Below, piece after piece: positions 33,871 through 42,200 of a DNA stretch of 64,000 bases. Within the stretch, counting starts at the first letter, position 1. Every line of letters starts with the position of its first letter. The notes under the pieces are model-generated. The model made no database searches. It had not been told where the DNA came from and worked only from the letters and a program-made list of their open reading frames with translations. A program made the translations under genes and the position numbers. Origin of the DNA: Allobaculum stercoricanis DSM 13633 (GTDB lineage: Bacteria; Bacillota_I; Bacilli_A; Erysipelotrichales; Erysipelotrichaceae); NCBI RefSeq assembly GCF_000384195.1, contig NZ_KB913034.1, positions 845,479 to 909,478 on the forward strand, read 5' to 3'.

Positions 33871-34309
33871 ATCGACGTAAACGATAATTCGCGCGCCTAT
33901 ATATGCATAATTGCCCAACGTGAACGCGTTCAATGGTAAAATGAATAATGAAGACTGAAGAAGAATGATTAATGATGGCAATGACTTTGTCAGGGATCAA
34001 AAAGAACCGAATGTTTTTATATTTCTTTTAATCATTCTTTTATACAGTTTTCTAGCCTCTCATTTTTACGATGGCTTTGTCTTCCGTATCGTTTTTTATT
34101 TCCAATTTCAAATTTTGAACAGACTACATTTGAAGAGAAGACATTCGATCAACCAATTATTTTTAAGTTTTTTGATTTGTCTTTAAGCAACAATACTCTT
34201 TCAATTTATGTTTTTACTTCAATCTGAAATTATAGATATTTTTTTGCTTTTTAAATAAAATGAAAAAATATTCGTTATAATCGACATATAAACACAAAGG
34301 ATATCTCAT
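33871..34309. other. Gene-free stretch before the GH13-like lipoprotein
   Basis: 440 AT-rich bases. It has a 12-bp palindrome at 33921-33932 and a TATAAT at 34276-34281 shortly before the lipoprotein ATG. A 73-codon frame (33965-34186) encodes a hydrophobic stretch but has no good ribosome site, so I do not call it. Confidence 0.5.
33921..33932. promoter_or_regulatory. Perfect 12-bp palindrome TGAACGCGTTCA
   Basis: A dyad between a TTGCCC-like -35 (33911) and a TAAAAT-like -10 (33937). It is a candidate operator; its centre (GC) differs from the CG centre of LacI-family sites. Confidence 0.4.
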
Positions 34310-35929
34310 ATGAAAATGAATAAACTTTTTGCCATGGCAATCTCTGCAATGATGCTTTTTTCTTTGACAGGGTGCCAAACTCAACAACAACAAACAACGA
34401 GTGCTCTGACACTGATGAATAAAATTAACTCCTCTAGTGTAGTAGATGGTCATAAAGATATGCGCGTTTGGTATCAAATTGATCCAACTCTCTTTACCGA
34501 TCGCTACTCTGGAACACCAGGAACTTTTAAAACAGTGATTCAAGAAATGGAATATTTTTCTGATGGTAATCCACAAGACAATGAAAAAGATCTTTCGATG
34601 ACAGGAATTTTATTAAAAAATATTCTCAAAGTTGATGATACATATGCAGTGAGTGAACTTACGAAATTAAATCCTACTATTGGTAGTGACGACGATTTAT
34701 CCGCATTATGCACTAAAGCTAACTCTTTAAATATGCCTGTTCTTCTGACACTTGATTTAGGCACTATTTCTAAGAATAATTCGCAATTTAAAGCAATGAT
34801 TCAACTTGTCAGCAATCTCAAAGAAGACGAAGATCCATATGTTGTGGATAAAATCTTAGCGGATGAATTTTTCTTGGAAAAAGATAAAGAAGGACAAGAT
34901 GGTTGGACGAGAATCGGCCAGACTCCATACTATTACATGTCCCTTCCTAACAGCGATATTCCACGGATCAACTTAGATAACCAAGTTTGGAAACAGTTTA
35001 TCATCAACGCTATTGAGCATTATTTTGCTTTAGGAGTGACAGGATTTTATATTCCAGATTCTAACGGTCTTGTTGCCAACAACGATCAAAAATCTGCGGA
35101 TTTCTTGAAGTGGTTTGACTCTATTTGTAAAGAAAGAAAGCCAGAATCTGTCAATGTATTCTCTTATAGCTCATGGAACGATCCTATTGCAGAAGTTCCA
35201 ATGTATGCAGCTGATTTGACTGCATCAGGAGCTGAAGGATATGTCGCAAAAGCAGCTACTGGATCTATCAGTGCACGTGAATTAGGAAATTTGATTGAAC
35301 AAAATAGTTTGCGTACACAAAATATGACAGCTTATTTTTTAGGTCATGAAGATGGATCTATGGATTTATTAAAATCTGAAGATCGTATTGCCCAATATAA
35401 AATGATTCTTGCGATTGAATTGATGCTCAATAGCCAAGTGATGATTAATGTGGGCGATGAACTTGGATTCACTTCGGATCAATCAAACTCGATCGTCAGT
35501 GCAATTGAGGATGACGCACAAAGTTCAAGCGAAACGAAAAATGAAGATTCGCAAAGTGAATCCGATCAAACACAACCTAAATTTGAAAATGTAAGACAAC
35601 AACGTGAAAATGGAGATTCAATTTTGAATTTCTTTTTACAAGCGGTAAGATTACGTGATTCTTTTGATTCAATTACTCGTGCTAATCCGACCGTTTCCCA
35701 AGAATTATCGACAGATCAAGTTCTAGTTCTTGACCGTTATGCCAATGATTCACAATCTGTACTTGTTTTTAACTTATCAAATGCGCAACAAGAAGTTGAT
35801 TTATCAACTGTAACGATTTCTGATTTACCAGCAGAACTTGGTGGTGTGTTATTAACAGGTGATCAAGAAATTAAACTAGAAAACAACAAATTGATTCTTC
35901 CTGCTTATTCAATGGCTTTATTAAAATAA
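34310..35929 (+). CDS. Lipoprotein with degenerate alpha-amylase (GH13) fold
   Basis: A 539-residue lipoprotein: lipobox LTGC (Cys near residue 22) after a hydrophobic signal. The layout resembles GH13: WYQIDPTLFTDRYSG at the barrel start, PVLLTLDLGT, GVTGFYIPDSNGL where the nucleophile strand GFRxD is expected, VMINVGDELGF in place of GEExG, RLRDSFDSITRANP before a C-terminal beta-sandwich (QVLVLDRY...VLVFNLSN). The Arg and nucleophile Asp positions of GFRxD read Tyr and Pro, and no acid-base Glu or transition-state Asp could be assigned. An acidic Ser/Glu/Gln insertion lies near residues 400-425. Probably a sugar-binding or structural protein on the membrane; family call by eye. Confidence 0.68.
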   Translation: MKMNKLFAMAISAMMLFSLTGCQTQQQQTTSALTLMNKINSSSVVDGHKDMRVWYQIDPTLFTDRYSGTPGTFKTVIQEMEYFSDGNPQDNEKDLSMTGILLKNILKVDDTYAVSELTKLNPTIGSDDDLSALCTKANSLNMPVLLTLDLGTISKNNSQFKAMIQLVSNLKEDEDPYVVDKILADEFFLEKDKEGQDGWTRIGQTPYYYMSLPNSDIPRINLDNQVWKQFIINAIEHYFALGVTGFYIPDSNGLVANNDQKSADFLKWFDSICKERKPESVNVFSYSSWNDPIAEVPMYAADLTASGAEGYVAKAATGSISARELGNLIEQNSLRTQNMTAYFLGHEDGSMDLLKSEDRIAQYKMILAIELMLNSQVMINVGDELGFTSDQSNSIVSAIEDDAQSSSETKNEDSQSESDQTQPKFENVRQQRENGDSILNFFLQAVRLRDSFDSITRANPTVSQELSTDQVLVLDRYANDSQSVLVFNLSNAQQEVDLSTVTISDLPAELGGVLLTGDQEIKLENNKLILPAYSMALLK

Positions 35930-36085
35930 TCGCACTGAATAAACAAGGGTATTATTGGATATAATGTTCAGGTTGCCTTTATTTTCTAAAGCAACGAAAT
36001 GTAAAGAATCATCAATTTAGTTTTGAAGAAAGATATACCCCACCTCGCTTTGCATGGTTTTCGAGGAGGAAGAGAGGAGTAACAT

Positions 36086-37168
36086 ATGATTTTCTTTCGT
36101 AATGACTACGGAGAAGGATGTATCGAACCAATTTTAAAACTATTACAAGAAAAAAATGAAGAACAAAATCCAGGTTATGGAACAGATGATTACTGCGCCC
36201 GTGCAGCTCAACTCATTCAATCTAAATTACCAGATACGCCAGCAGATATTCACTTCATTGCTTCAGGAACATTAACGAATGTGGTGATGATTCGCCACGT
36301 TTTGCGTCCATTTGAAGTTGTGATCGCTACAGATTCAGCACATATTGCTACACATGAAGGTGGAGCAATTGAAGCAAGTGGTCATAAAATTATTACAATG
36401 CCAGCAAGCTCAGGAAAATTGACGGCAATGGCATTACGTAAAGCAATCCACAACATTGTGAATGATGAAAGTTCCTATCTTATTCCAAAGTTAGTTTATA
36501 TTTCCAATGCGACTGAACTTGGAACGGTTTATACACGTACAGAATTAGAAGAAATTTCGGCTATCTGCAAAGAAAATGATATGTATCTCATGATTGATGG
36601 TGCTCGTATGGCACAAGCTTTAATGAGTGGCATTGATTATACATTAAACGATATCGCTAAGTGGGCTGACTTATTCTGGATTGGTGGAACCAAAAACGGT
36701 GCTCTTTTTGGTGAGGCAGTTGTGATTACCAATGATGCCTTAAAACCTCATTTCAGATTGATCCAAAAACAATCAGGTGCTATTTTAGCAAAAGGTTGGT
36801 TATTAGGTTTACAGTTTATTGGCTTATTTGAACATGATGATTTTTATCATTATGCAAAATATGCTAACGATTTAGCTTCGATTATCCAAAATGAAGCTCT
36901 TCGTTTGGGCTATCCATTATTTATGAAAACTACGACAAACCAACTGTTCTTGGTTTTAGATCAAGCGCAGTTTGATTACTTAAAAGATAAAGTAGATTTT
37001 GAAATTTGGACAAATTGGGATGAAAATATTGTGATCCGTCTTGTGACAAGTTGGAACACTTCCAAAACTGCTGTTTCTACTCTTTGTCAATATTTGCAAT
37101 TAGCAATGGATTTATCAAAGAAAAATGATGAAGATTTACAAGACAAAGAAGAAGTAACGGAAGAATAA
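36086..37168 (+). CDS. ltaE: Low-specificity L-threonine aldolase-like PLP enzyme
   Basis: A fold-type I PLP enzyme of 360 residues that would cleave L-threonine (or allo-threonine) to glycine and acetaldehyde. Family features: FRNDYGEGCIEPIL at the N-terminus, IASGTLTNVVMIRHVL, His-rich HIATHEGGAIEASGHK, the Asp in YLMIDGARMAQAL and the PLP-Lys in WIGGTKNGALFGEAVV near residue 205. GAGGAGT precedes the ATG. It is monocistronic, with its own terminator. Related beta-eliminating lyases cannot be fully excluded. Confidence 0.86.
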   Translation: MIFFRNDYGEGCIEPILKLLQEKNEEQNPGYGTDDYCARAAQLIQSKLPDTPADIHFIASGTLTNVVMIRHVLRPFEVVIATDSAHIATHEGGAIEASGHKIITMPASSGKLTAMALRKAIHNIVNDESSYLIPKLVYISNATELGTVYTRTELEEISAICKENDMYLMIDGARMAQALMSGIDYTLNDIAKWADLFWIGGTKNGALFGEAVVITNDALKPHFRLIQKQSGAILAKGWLLGLQFIGLFEHDDFYHYAKYANDLASIIQNEALRLGYPLFMKTTTNQLFLVLDQAQFDYLKDKVDFEIWTNWDENIVIRLVTSWNTSKTAVSTLCQYLQLAMDLSKKNDEDLQDKEEVTEE

Positions 37169-37178
37169 AATCCTACCA

Positions 37179-37213
37179 GGGAGACCATTTGTATGAATGG
37201 ATCTCCTTTTTTT
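37179..37213 (+). terminator. Terminator after the threonine aldolase
   Basis: GGAGACCATT / AATGGATCTCC with one bulged base, followed by seven T. Confidence 0.8.
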
Positions 37214-37339
37214 GATGCCTTTTTTGCAAGAAATCAAGGAACTGGCTAGCTTGGTATTTATAAAGGTCATGTTGGCATTTTTTTAGAAAAAATGGGTATA
37301 CAAATCGAGTTATGATAAAATAAAATTGATAAAAGATAG

Positions 37340-37389
37340 TAATGATATTATGTTTAACGTTATGTTCAATCTAATGATATTACTATAAT
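37340..37389 (+). promoter_or_regulatory. Two TAATGATATTA direct repeats next to a TATAAT box
   Basis: Identical 11-mers at 37340-37350 and 37372-37382 are 32 bp apart (three helical turns), with TATAAT at 37384-37389. This looks like an activator-controlled promoter reading rightward; the IS30 element now separates it from the downstream genes. Confidence 0.5.
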
Positions 37390-37451
37390 AGATTGGAGAC
37401 GTATACCAATTGGCTATTATAAGAATTTAATACAAACGAATTTATATTTTG

Positions 37452-38545
37452 GGTGAATTATCAAATTAAACGCAACATTTAATGTGAGTTCATCACTTCA
37501 TTTGGTGTTTTGTAACCCAAACATTTTCTCGGTCTATTATTGAGTAATTCTATATTGTTGGATAATTCGTTTTCATCAACTTCTTCTAAATCCATACCTT
37601 TGGGATAAAACTCTCTCAATAGACCGTTTGTATTTTCATTTGTTCCTTTTTGCCATGCGCAGTATGGATCACAAAAATACGTTTTGCAGTTTAATTCTTT
37701 TTCTATTTCTTCGTATCCCGAAAATTCTTTTCCTCTGTCGAAGGTGATTGTCTTTACCAAATCATCTGGATAGTCTCTTAACGCTTGTATAATGGCAGGG
37801 GTGACTTCTTTTGATGTTCTATTTGGGACTTTAATCGCTATATAAAGTCTGGATTTTCGCTCAGCAAGTGTGACAAAACAATATTTTGATTTTCTTGTAT
37901 GACCAATTCTTCCAGATTCTACAGTATCACCTTCCCAATGACCTAATTCATTGCGTTTGTATATCTCCTTAGCTCTTTTCTTGATTGTTCTTCCTCCATC
38001 ATTAAATCTTCCGCGTGTTTCAGCAGGACGTTTAAATTTTCCTTTTCGTCGTAACTGCTTCATCGTAATCAAGCCTAATCGCTTTTGATTAATCATGCGA
38101 TATATCGTTGATGTAGAAGGGATATGTAAATCCTTATTTTTTCTATTTGAGATTTGTTCAGGCTTCTATTTTCTCTTTTAAATAGGATACGAGAGATTCT
38201 TTGTCGATACATTTACGGCCACACTTAGATTTGTGAGCAATATATTTATCTTGAGCTATAGCAGCCGAGTAGAAAGCTTTAGGCTTCTTTTTGCCTTTTT
38301 GGATACTATTCCTTTTTAACTCTCTAGAAATTGTACTGGGACTTCTATCTAAAAACTTAGCGATCTTCCGTATGGAATAACCACTGGATTTTAATTGAGA
38401 TATTACAACTCTTTCGTTTATGGTAAGATGCTTATAGTTCATGGAGTTCTCCTGTTATATGTTTGTTTGGTCACTCACATTTTAACATTAGAATCCATGG
38501 ACTTTTTTGTGTTATTAAGTGTTGCACTTATTACGATAATTCACC
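37452..38545 (-). mobile_element. IS30-family insertion sequence, 1094 bp
   Basis: Imperfect 32-bp inverted repeats at 37452-37483 and 38514-38545 share the outer 11 bases GGTGAATTATC and the inner GCAACA. The flanking bases TTTG (37448-37451 and 38546-38549) may be a 4-bp target duplication. The single transposase gene is on the minus strand and frameshifted. Confidence 0.85.
37479..38442 (-). pseudogene. IS30-family transposase, frameshifted
   Basis: The N-terminal part (38158-38442, 94 codons) has the IS30 helix-turn-helix: LTINERVVISQLKSSGYSIR and RSPSTISRELKRN. It ends at TGA 38158-38160 after EKIEA. The rest continues in another frame (PEQISNRKNKDL, then the 205-codon ORF from 38096) with the DDE core: Asp in HWEGDTVES, Asp in ITFDRGKEF, Glu in GTNENTNGL, and a C-terminal RPRKCLGYKTPNEV. 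The Gly-Trp normally found before SPEQI is missing, so a small deletion caused the shift. The catalytic triad is intact, so the loss is likely recent. No slippery sequence was seen that would make this programmed. Confidence 0.85.
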
Positions 38546-38577
38546 TTTGAAAAAACATAATATAGGAGAAAAATAAT

Positions 38578-38861
38578 ATGACTAAAAAATTAAAAATTAT
38601 TTGCTATCTGGAGTTACGACATTAACAATGTTATTAACTTGTGTTACCGACGTACACGCATTACGTGTCACTAAATCATTTAAATATGATCATAATACTG
38701 TCACTGGTCAAGACTCAAATTACCATGACTATGAATATGTAGATATTCCACTGCATATGACTGTTCAAAAAGCATCTAAAATTAATGCAGGCAGTGGGTG
38801 GAATTACATTCGATATCAAGTTATTTATTATTATGGAAGTAACGGGAATATCTATTATTGA
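38578..38861 (+). pseudogene. Small secreted bacteriocin-like protein with frameshifted leader
   Basis: A ribosome site (ATAGGAGA) and ATG at 38578 start MTKKLKII, but this frame ends after 15 codons. One missing base near 38600 (a short T-run) would join it to the 38601-38861 frame, giving a signal peptide (SGVTTLTMLLTCVTDVHA) and a 65-residue Cys-free mature peptide rich in Tyr and Asn, ending YYYGSNGNIYY. The size, secretion signal, SNYH...HMTV pattern, aromatic C-terminus and a downstream ABC transporter recall lactococcin 972-type bacteriocins, but similarity is weak and by eye. The IS30 end lies 33 bases upstream. Confidence 0.5.
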
Positions 38862-38938
38862 TCAATAGAATCAATTATAAAAATGAATAAAACAAACCTG
38901 TATAACGTAGGTGACCTCGTATTGAAGGTGGGTGCTTT

Positions 38939-39556
38939 ATGATCGAACTCAAGAATATTTGTTTGTATACCCGACATACAATTCTTAATGATGTTAATTA
39001 TGTATTTTCAGATCAAAAAATCTATGGAATTGTCGCGATTAATGGATCGGGAAAAACAACCTTATTTCGTACTATGGTTAATTTGCGAAAAGCTCAAGGT
39101 GGAAAAGTTCTATTTGACCATCAATCAGTTGAATTGAAACGAAGTGAAGTGTTTTATTTTGAAACGGCAGAATGGTTAGATCGGAATTTAAATGGCTATG
39201 ATTATTTAAGTTTTGTAAAAAAACATTGGAATTCATCTGTTGATCTAGATGAAATCATTGAAACTTGGAAAATGAAAGATTTTATTAAAATTCCGATCAA
39301 GAAATATTCTCTAGGTATGAAGCAACGATTAATAATCGCAATGTATTTAACAAGTGATGCGAAGTATATGATTATGGACGAAATCACGAATGGTTTAGAT
39401 GAAGATTTTAGAAACCAATTCTTTAAAGTCATTATTGATTTGAAACGACAGGGAAAAACGATTTTATTGTCATCTCATTATAAAGATGAAATTACCGAGT
39501 ATTGTGATGTTGTCCTGCAAATTAAAAACAACCAATTAAGTGAGGTATCCTTATGA
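38939..39556 (+). CDS. ABC transporter ATP-binding protein
   Basis: A 205-residue ABC ATPase with Walker A INGSGKTTLF near residue 36, signature KYSLGMKQRL near 122 (a variant of LSGGQ), Walker B YMIMDEITNGLD near 143 and switch His in LLSSHY. AAGGTGGG precedes the ATG. It overlaps the next gene by 4 bases (ATGA), forming an operon with two membrane proteins. Next to a bacteriocin-like peptide gene such transporters usually give export or self-immunity; which applies here is inference. Confidence 0.9.
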   Translation: MIELKNICLYTRHTILNDVNYVFSDQKIYGIVAINGSGKTTLFRTMVNLRKAQGGKVLFDHQSVELKRSEVFYFETAEWLDRNLNGYDYLSFVKKHWNSSVDLDEIIETWKMKDFIKIPIKKYSLGMKQRLIIAMYLTSDAKYMIMDEITNGLDEDFRNQFFKVIIDLKRQGKTILLSSHYKDEITEYCDVVLQIKNNQLSEVSL

Positions 39557-40719
39557 CTTATGTGTTTCTCACTTTAAAACGAGTTTTTAAAAATAAGTTA
39601 AACTATATTCCGTTTTTTTTGATCGCAATATTCATTCCTGTTATGTATGTGGGCATCCATAACGCCGCAGTTGATGAAGTAAATGGATCTGAATACTCAA
39701 TGCAAGAAGAACTGAATTCGGTTAGGGAAGATATCCCCATTTTCGAAAACTTGCTCAATTCTACAGAGCTTACGGAAGATGAAATCCTTCAAACGAAACA
39801 GAATTTGACTGTTGCGCAAGAACGTGAAAAACATCTTGCCGCAAAGGTACAAGCTTACCAAACAAAAAAATGGGATCAGTTTTATCAAAGTGATGTGGCT
39901 TTAATCGATTTGATGATTAATTCTGTTCGTCAGTCACCGCAAATGTATGGGGCTGACTTGCTGGGTATTTTAGATGCGAATCAAGATTACTCTGAATATA
40001 TGTCAACAACCGGGTTGGGATTTGATAGTCGATTTGCACCAGTACAAGGAACGAGTTATGCCATTAAAGTGTTTGATGACTTCTATCCAATCATCTTGAT
40101 TTTATTATTAACGTATTTTGCTTCTTTTGTTTATTGTTCAAGTCGTGTTGGCGGCTTAGACTATGAAGACTTGATTCCAAAATCATATTTAGCTAAACAA
40201 ATGTTGCGTTTATTGGTTGGTGTGATTGTCGGAATGATAATTATTCTTTTCTTGTTTGGGTTATGCCTGTTGTGTGGATTGATTGGCAGCAGCATAGGTG
40301 GACTTCAAACGCCAATTTTGTTCTATACATTAGAAGGAACAACGAAGTTTGTTTCCATCGGTTCACTGCTATTTGAATTTTTAGTTTTGTCAATACTGGG
40401 CATGATGTTGATCGTAAATTTAGTTGCTGTGTTTTCACGATGGATGACGAAGCAGATGACGTGCTTTTTTGTGAGTTTGATTGTAGTTGGAGGATTGATG
40501 TGGTGTGTACAAGAGATCGCTCCTTTGCATTCTTTTATGCAATTCTTGCCATTTACTTACTTGAATCCGATTCAAATCGTAACCCAAGAGTTGATGACCA
40601 CGACCTCTAATCCGCAAGTGAATTTTATGTTCGGAACAATTGTTCTTGTGATCAGTAATCTTATGTTGATGGGAATTTATTATTGGATTCAAAAGCGTTC
40701 TAAGGAAGTGGTAGTTTGA
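39553..40719 (+). CDS. ABC transporter membrane subunit 1
   Basis: A 388-residue membrane protein: one N-terminal helix (about residues 15-33, YIPFFLIAIFIPVMYVGI), an extracytoplasmic coiled-coil-like domain of about 140 residues rich in Glu/Gln, then six or so C-terminal helices starting near residue 175 (YPIILILLLTYFASFVY). The layout is ABC-2 type. It overlaps the ATPase upstream and the second permease downstream by 4 bases each. Substrate unknown. Confidence 0.82.
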   Translation: MTYVFLTLKRVFKNKLNYIPFFLIAIFIPVMYVGIHNAAVDEVNGSEYSMQEELNSVREDIPIFENLLNSTELTEDEILQTKQNLTVAQEREKHLAAKVQAYQTKKWDQFYQSDVALIDLMINSVRQSPQMYGADLLGILDANQDYSEYMSTTGLGFDSRFAPVQGTSYAIKVFDDFYPIILILLLTYFASFVYCSSRVGGLDYEDLIPKSYLAKQMLRLLVGVIVGMIIILFLFGLCLLCGLIGSSIGGLQTPILFYTLEGTTKFVSIGSLLFEFLVLSILGMMLIVNLVAVFSRWMTKQMTCFFVSLIVVGGLMWCVQEIAPLHSFMQFLPFTYLNPIQIVTQELMTTTSNPQVNFMFGTIVLVISNLMLMGIYYWIQKRSKEVVV

Positions 40720-41924
40720 GTGCTTATTTAAATTTTGCATTGAAACGACTCGCAAAACGCAAATCAAACTACATGATCCTTTTGTTTTGCATGGGAATTG
40801 TCTCTGTGCTTTTTGTGATGAATTTGCGCTCACAAAATACATTGAGCGAAACGTTAACTTCGCAAATCGCTATATTTGAAGAAGATAACGAAAAAATCAC
40901 GAAAGTGATGGAAACTTTAGACCCAGCAAGTGAAGAATATCAATTGTATCAAGATCATACGAAGAACAATGACTTGAATGTTATTGAGTATCAAAAAGCA
41001 ATCGATTTATTTGAAGCGCAAGAGTGGACAAAATTCTATGCCCAATACGGAAAGCTTTTAGATGAACAAATTGAGATCATGAATAATACTTTGCAGACAT
41101 CCCAACAAGAAGGAGAATATGACACGATATTGGCGGGTATGAATAAACAAAAACAATATATTGAATACCTAGCCGAAAATCATCTGGAGTATGAAAACCA
41201 AGATTTTCCAATATTTGGTTTTACATTTACGACATCGCTCGTTCAATTCTTTTTGCCGATTTTGATGATCGCAACGTGTATTTACGTGATTACTCAGCTC
41301 TATACATTTGATGATGATAAAAATATTTCCATCAGCAATTTATTCCCGATCAACCAGTTTAAATTGTTGGTGTTAAAGTTGGCACTCGGAATCATGATCT
41401 CGCTTGGGATTGTTTTTGTGCTTGTCGCGTTTTCGTTTTTACTTTCATCAATCGTGACGATGAATACGGGACTGAATTATCCAGTGATCATTGAACGCTT
41501 AAATGATATTTTGCAGGTTATTCCAGTTCAAACTTTATTTATGCAATGGGGAGCACTTATAGTTTTATTCGTGATTCACATGAATATCTTTACGTATCTC
41601 ATTTCTCGGTTTGTTCGTGAAGAAGTTTCATTGTTGTTAAGTTTATTGTGCTTCATCATTGGTCTGCCATATTTACCGAATTTTATCGGGTTACTTCAAC
41701 CGATTGCGCAGTTTTTGCCGACAACTTATCTCCATTTCATTGACATTTTGAATGGAGCGTTGGCGAATAAGTGGAACAATATGAGTTTATCTTTTAATAC
41801 TGGAACGATTGCATTAACGATATGGAGTGTCCTTGAATTTGGGTTCTTGTTGTTTTTACAAAAGAAGGATTCCAGTCTAAATAGATCAATGGCTGCTTTT
41901 AGAAAATGTTATACGAAAAAATAG
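40716..41924 (+). CDS. ABC transporter membrane subunit 2
   Basis: It starts with TTG at 40716 (TTGA overlap with the previous stop), eight or so bases after AAGGAAG. The 402 residues repeat the layout of subunit 1: one N-terminal helix (MILLFCMGIVSVLFVM), an extracytoplasmic helical domain of about 150 residues, then a cluster of C-terminal helices from about residue 175 (FFLPILMIATCIYVI). The two are probably a heterodimeric permease arising from duplication. A terminator follows. Confidence 0.8.
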   Translation: MSAYLNFALKRLAKRKSNYMILLFCMGIVSVLFVMNLRSQNTLSETLTSQIAIFEEDNEKITKVMETLDPASEEYQLYQDHTKNNDLNVIEYQKAIDLFEAQEWTKFYAQYGKLLDEQIEIMNNTLQTSQQEGEYDTILAGMNKQKQYIEYLAENHLEYENQDFPIFGFTFTTSLVQFFLPILMIATCIYVITQLYTFDDDKNISISNLFPINQFKLLVLKLALGIMISLGIVFVLVAFSFLLSSIVTMNTGLNYPVIIERLNDILQVIPVQTLFMQWGALIVLFVIHMNIFTYLISRFVREEVSLLLSLLCFIIGLPYLPNFIGLLQPIAQFLPTTYLHFIDILNGALANKWNNMSLSFNTGTIALTIWSVLEFGFLLFLQKKDSSLNRSMAAFRKCYTKK

Positions 41925-41935
41925 AGGTTGACTTT

Positions 41936-42000
41936 GGTTAACAAATCACGAGTAGATGTAATCATGATCATTCACATTTACCTGGCTTGTTAACCTTTTT
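41936..42000 (+). terminator. Terminator of the ABC operon
   Basis: GGTTAACAA / TTGTTAACC is a perfect 9-bp repeat with a 42-nt loop; TTTTT follows. Confidence 0.6.
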
Positions 42001-42143
42001 AAGTTAGCCATGATGCCAATAAACTTTTGGAATCTATGTAACACCATGTGAGATTTTGCGACTTAATTAAAAAAGTGGTTCTAAGTAAAGCTGTGTGGGA
42101 TTTGTCTTTTGGATAAAAAATTTAAATCTCATTTTCGCAAAAG

Positions 42144-42179
42144 AAAAGAATGTTCCGTGATGAAGAACATTCTTTTTTT
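42144..42179. terminator. Bidirectional terminator before the minus-strand phosphatase
   Basis: AAAAGAATGTTC / GAACATTCTTTT with flanking A- and T-runs. It serves the convergent metallophosphatase operon and backs up the ABC operon. Confidence 0.85.
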
Positions 42180-42200
42180 GATTGATGTTTTGAAATTGAA

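Noticed and set aside
33965..34186. 73-codon ORF with a hydrophobic stretch upstream of the GH13-like lipoprotein
   Set aside because: No good ribosome site, irregular aromatic/basic composition as expected of AT-rich noncoding DNA, and no recognisable family.
38158..38442. IS30 N-terminal frame as a programmed-frameshift regulator ORF
   Set aside because: No slippery heptamer at the junction, and conserved residues are missing there, which fits deletion better than recoding.
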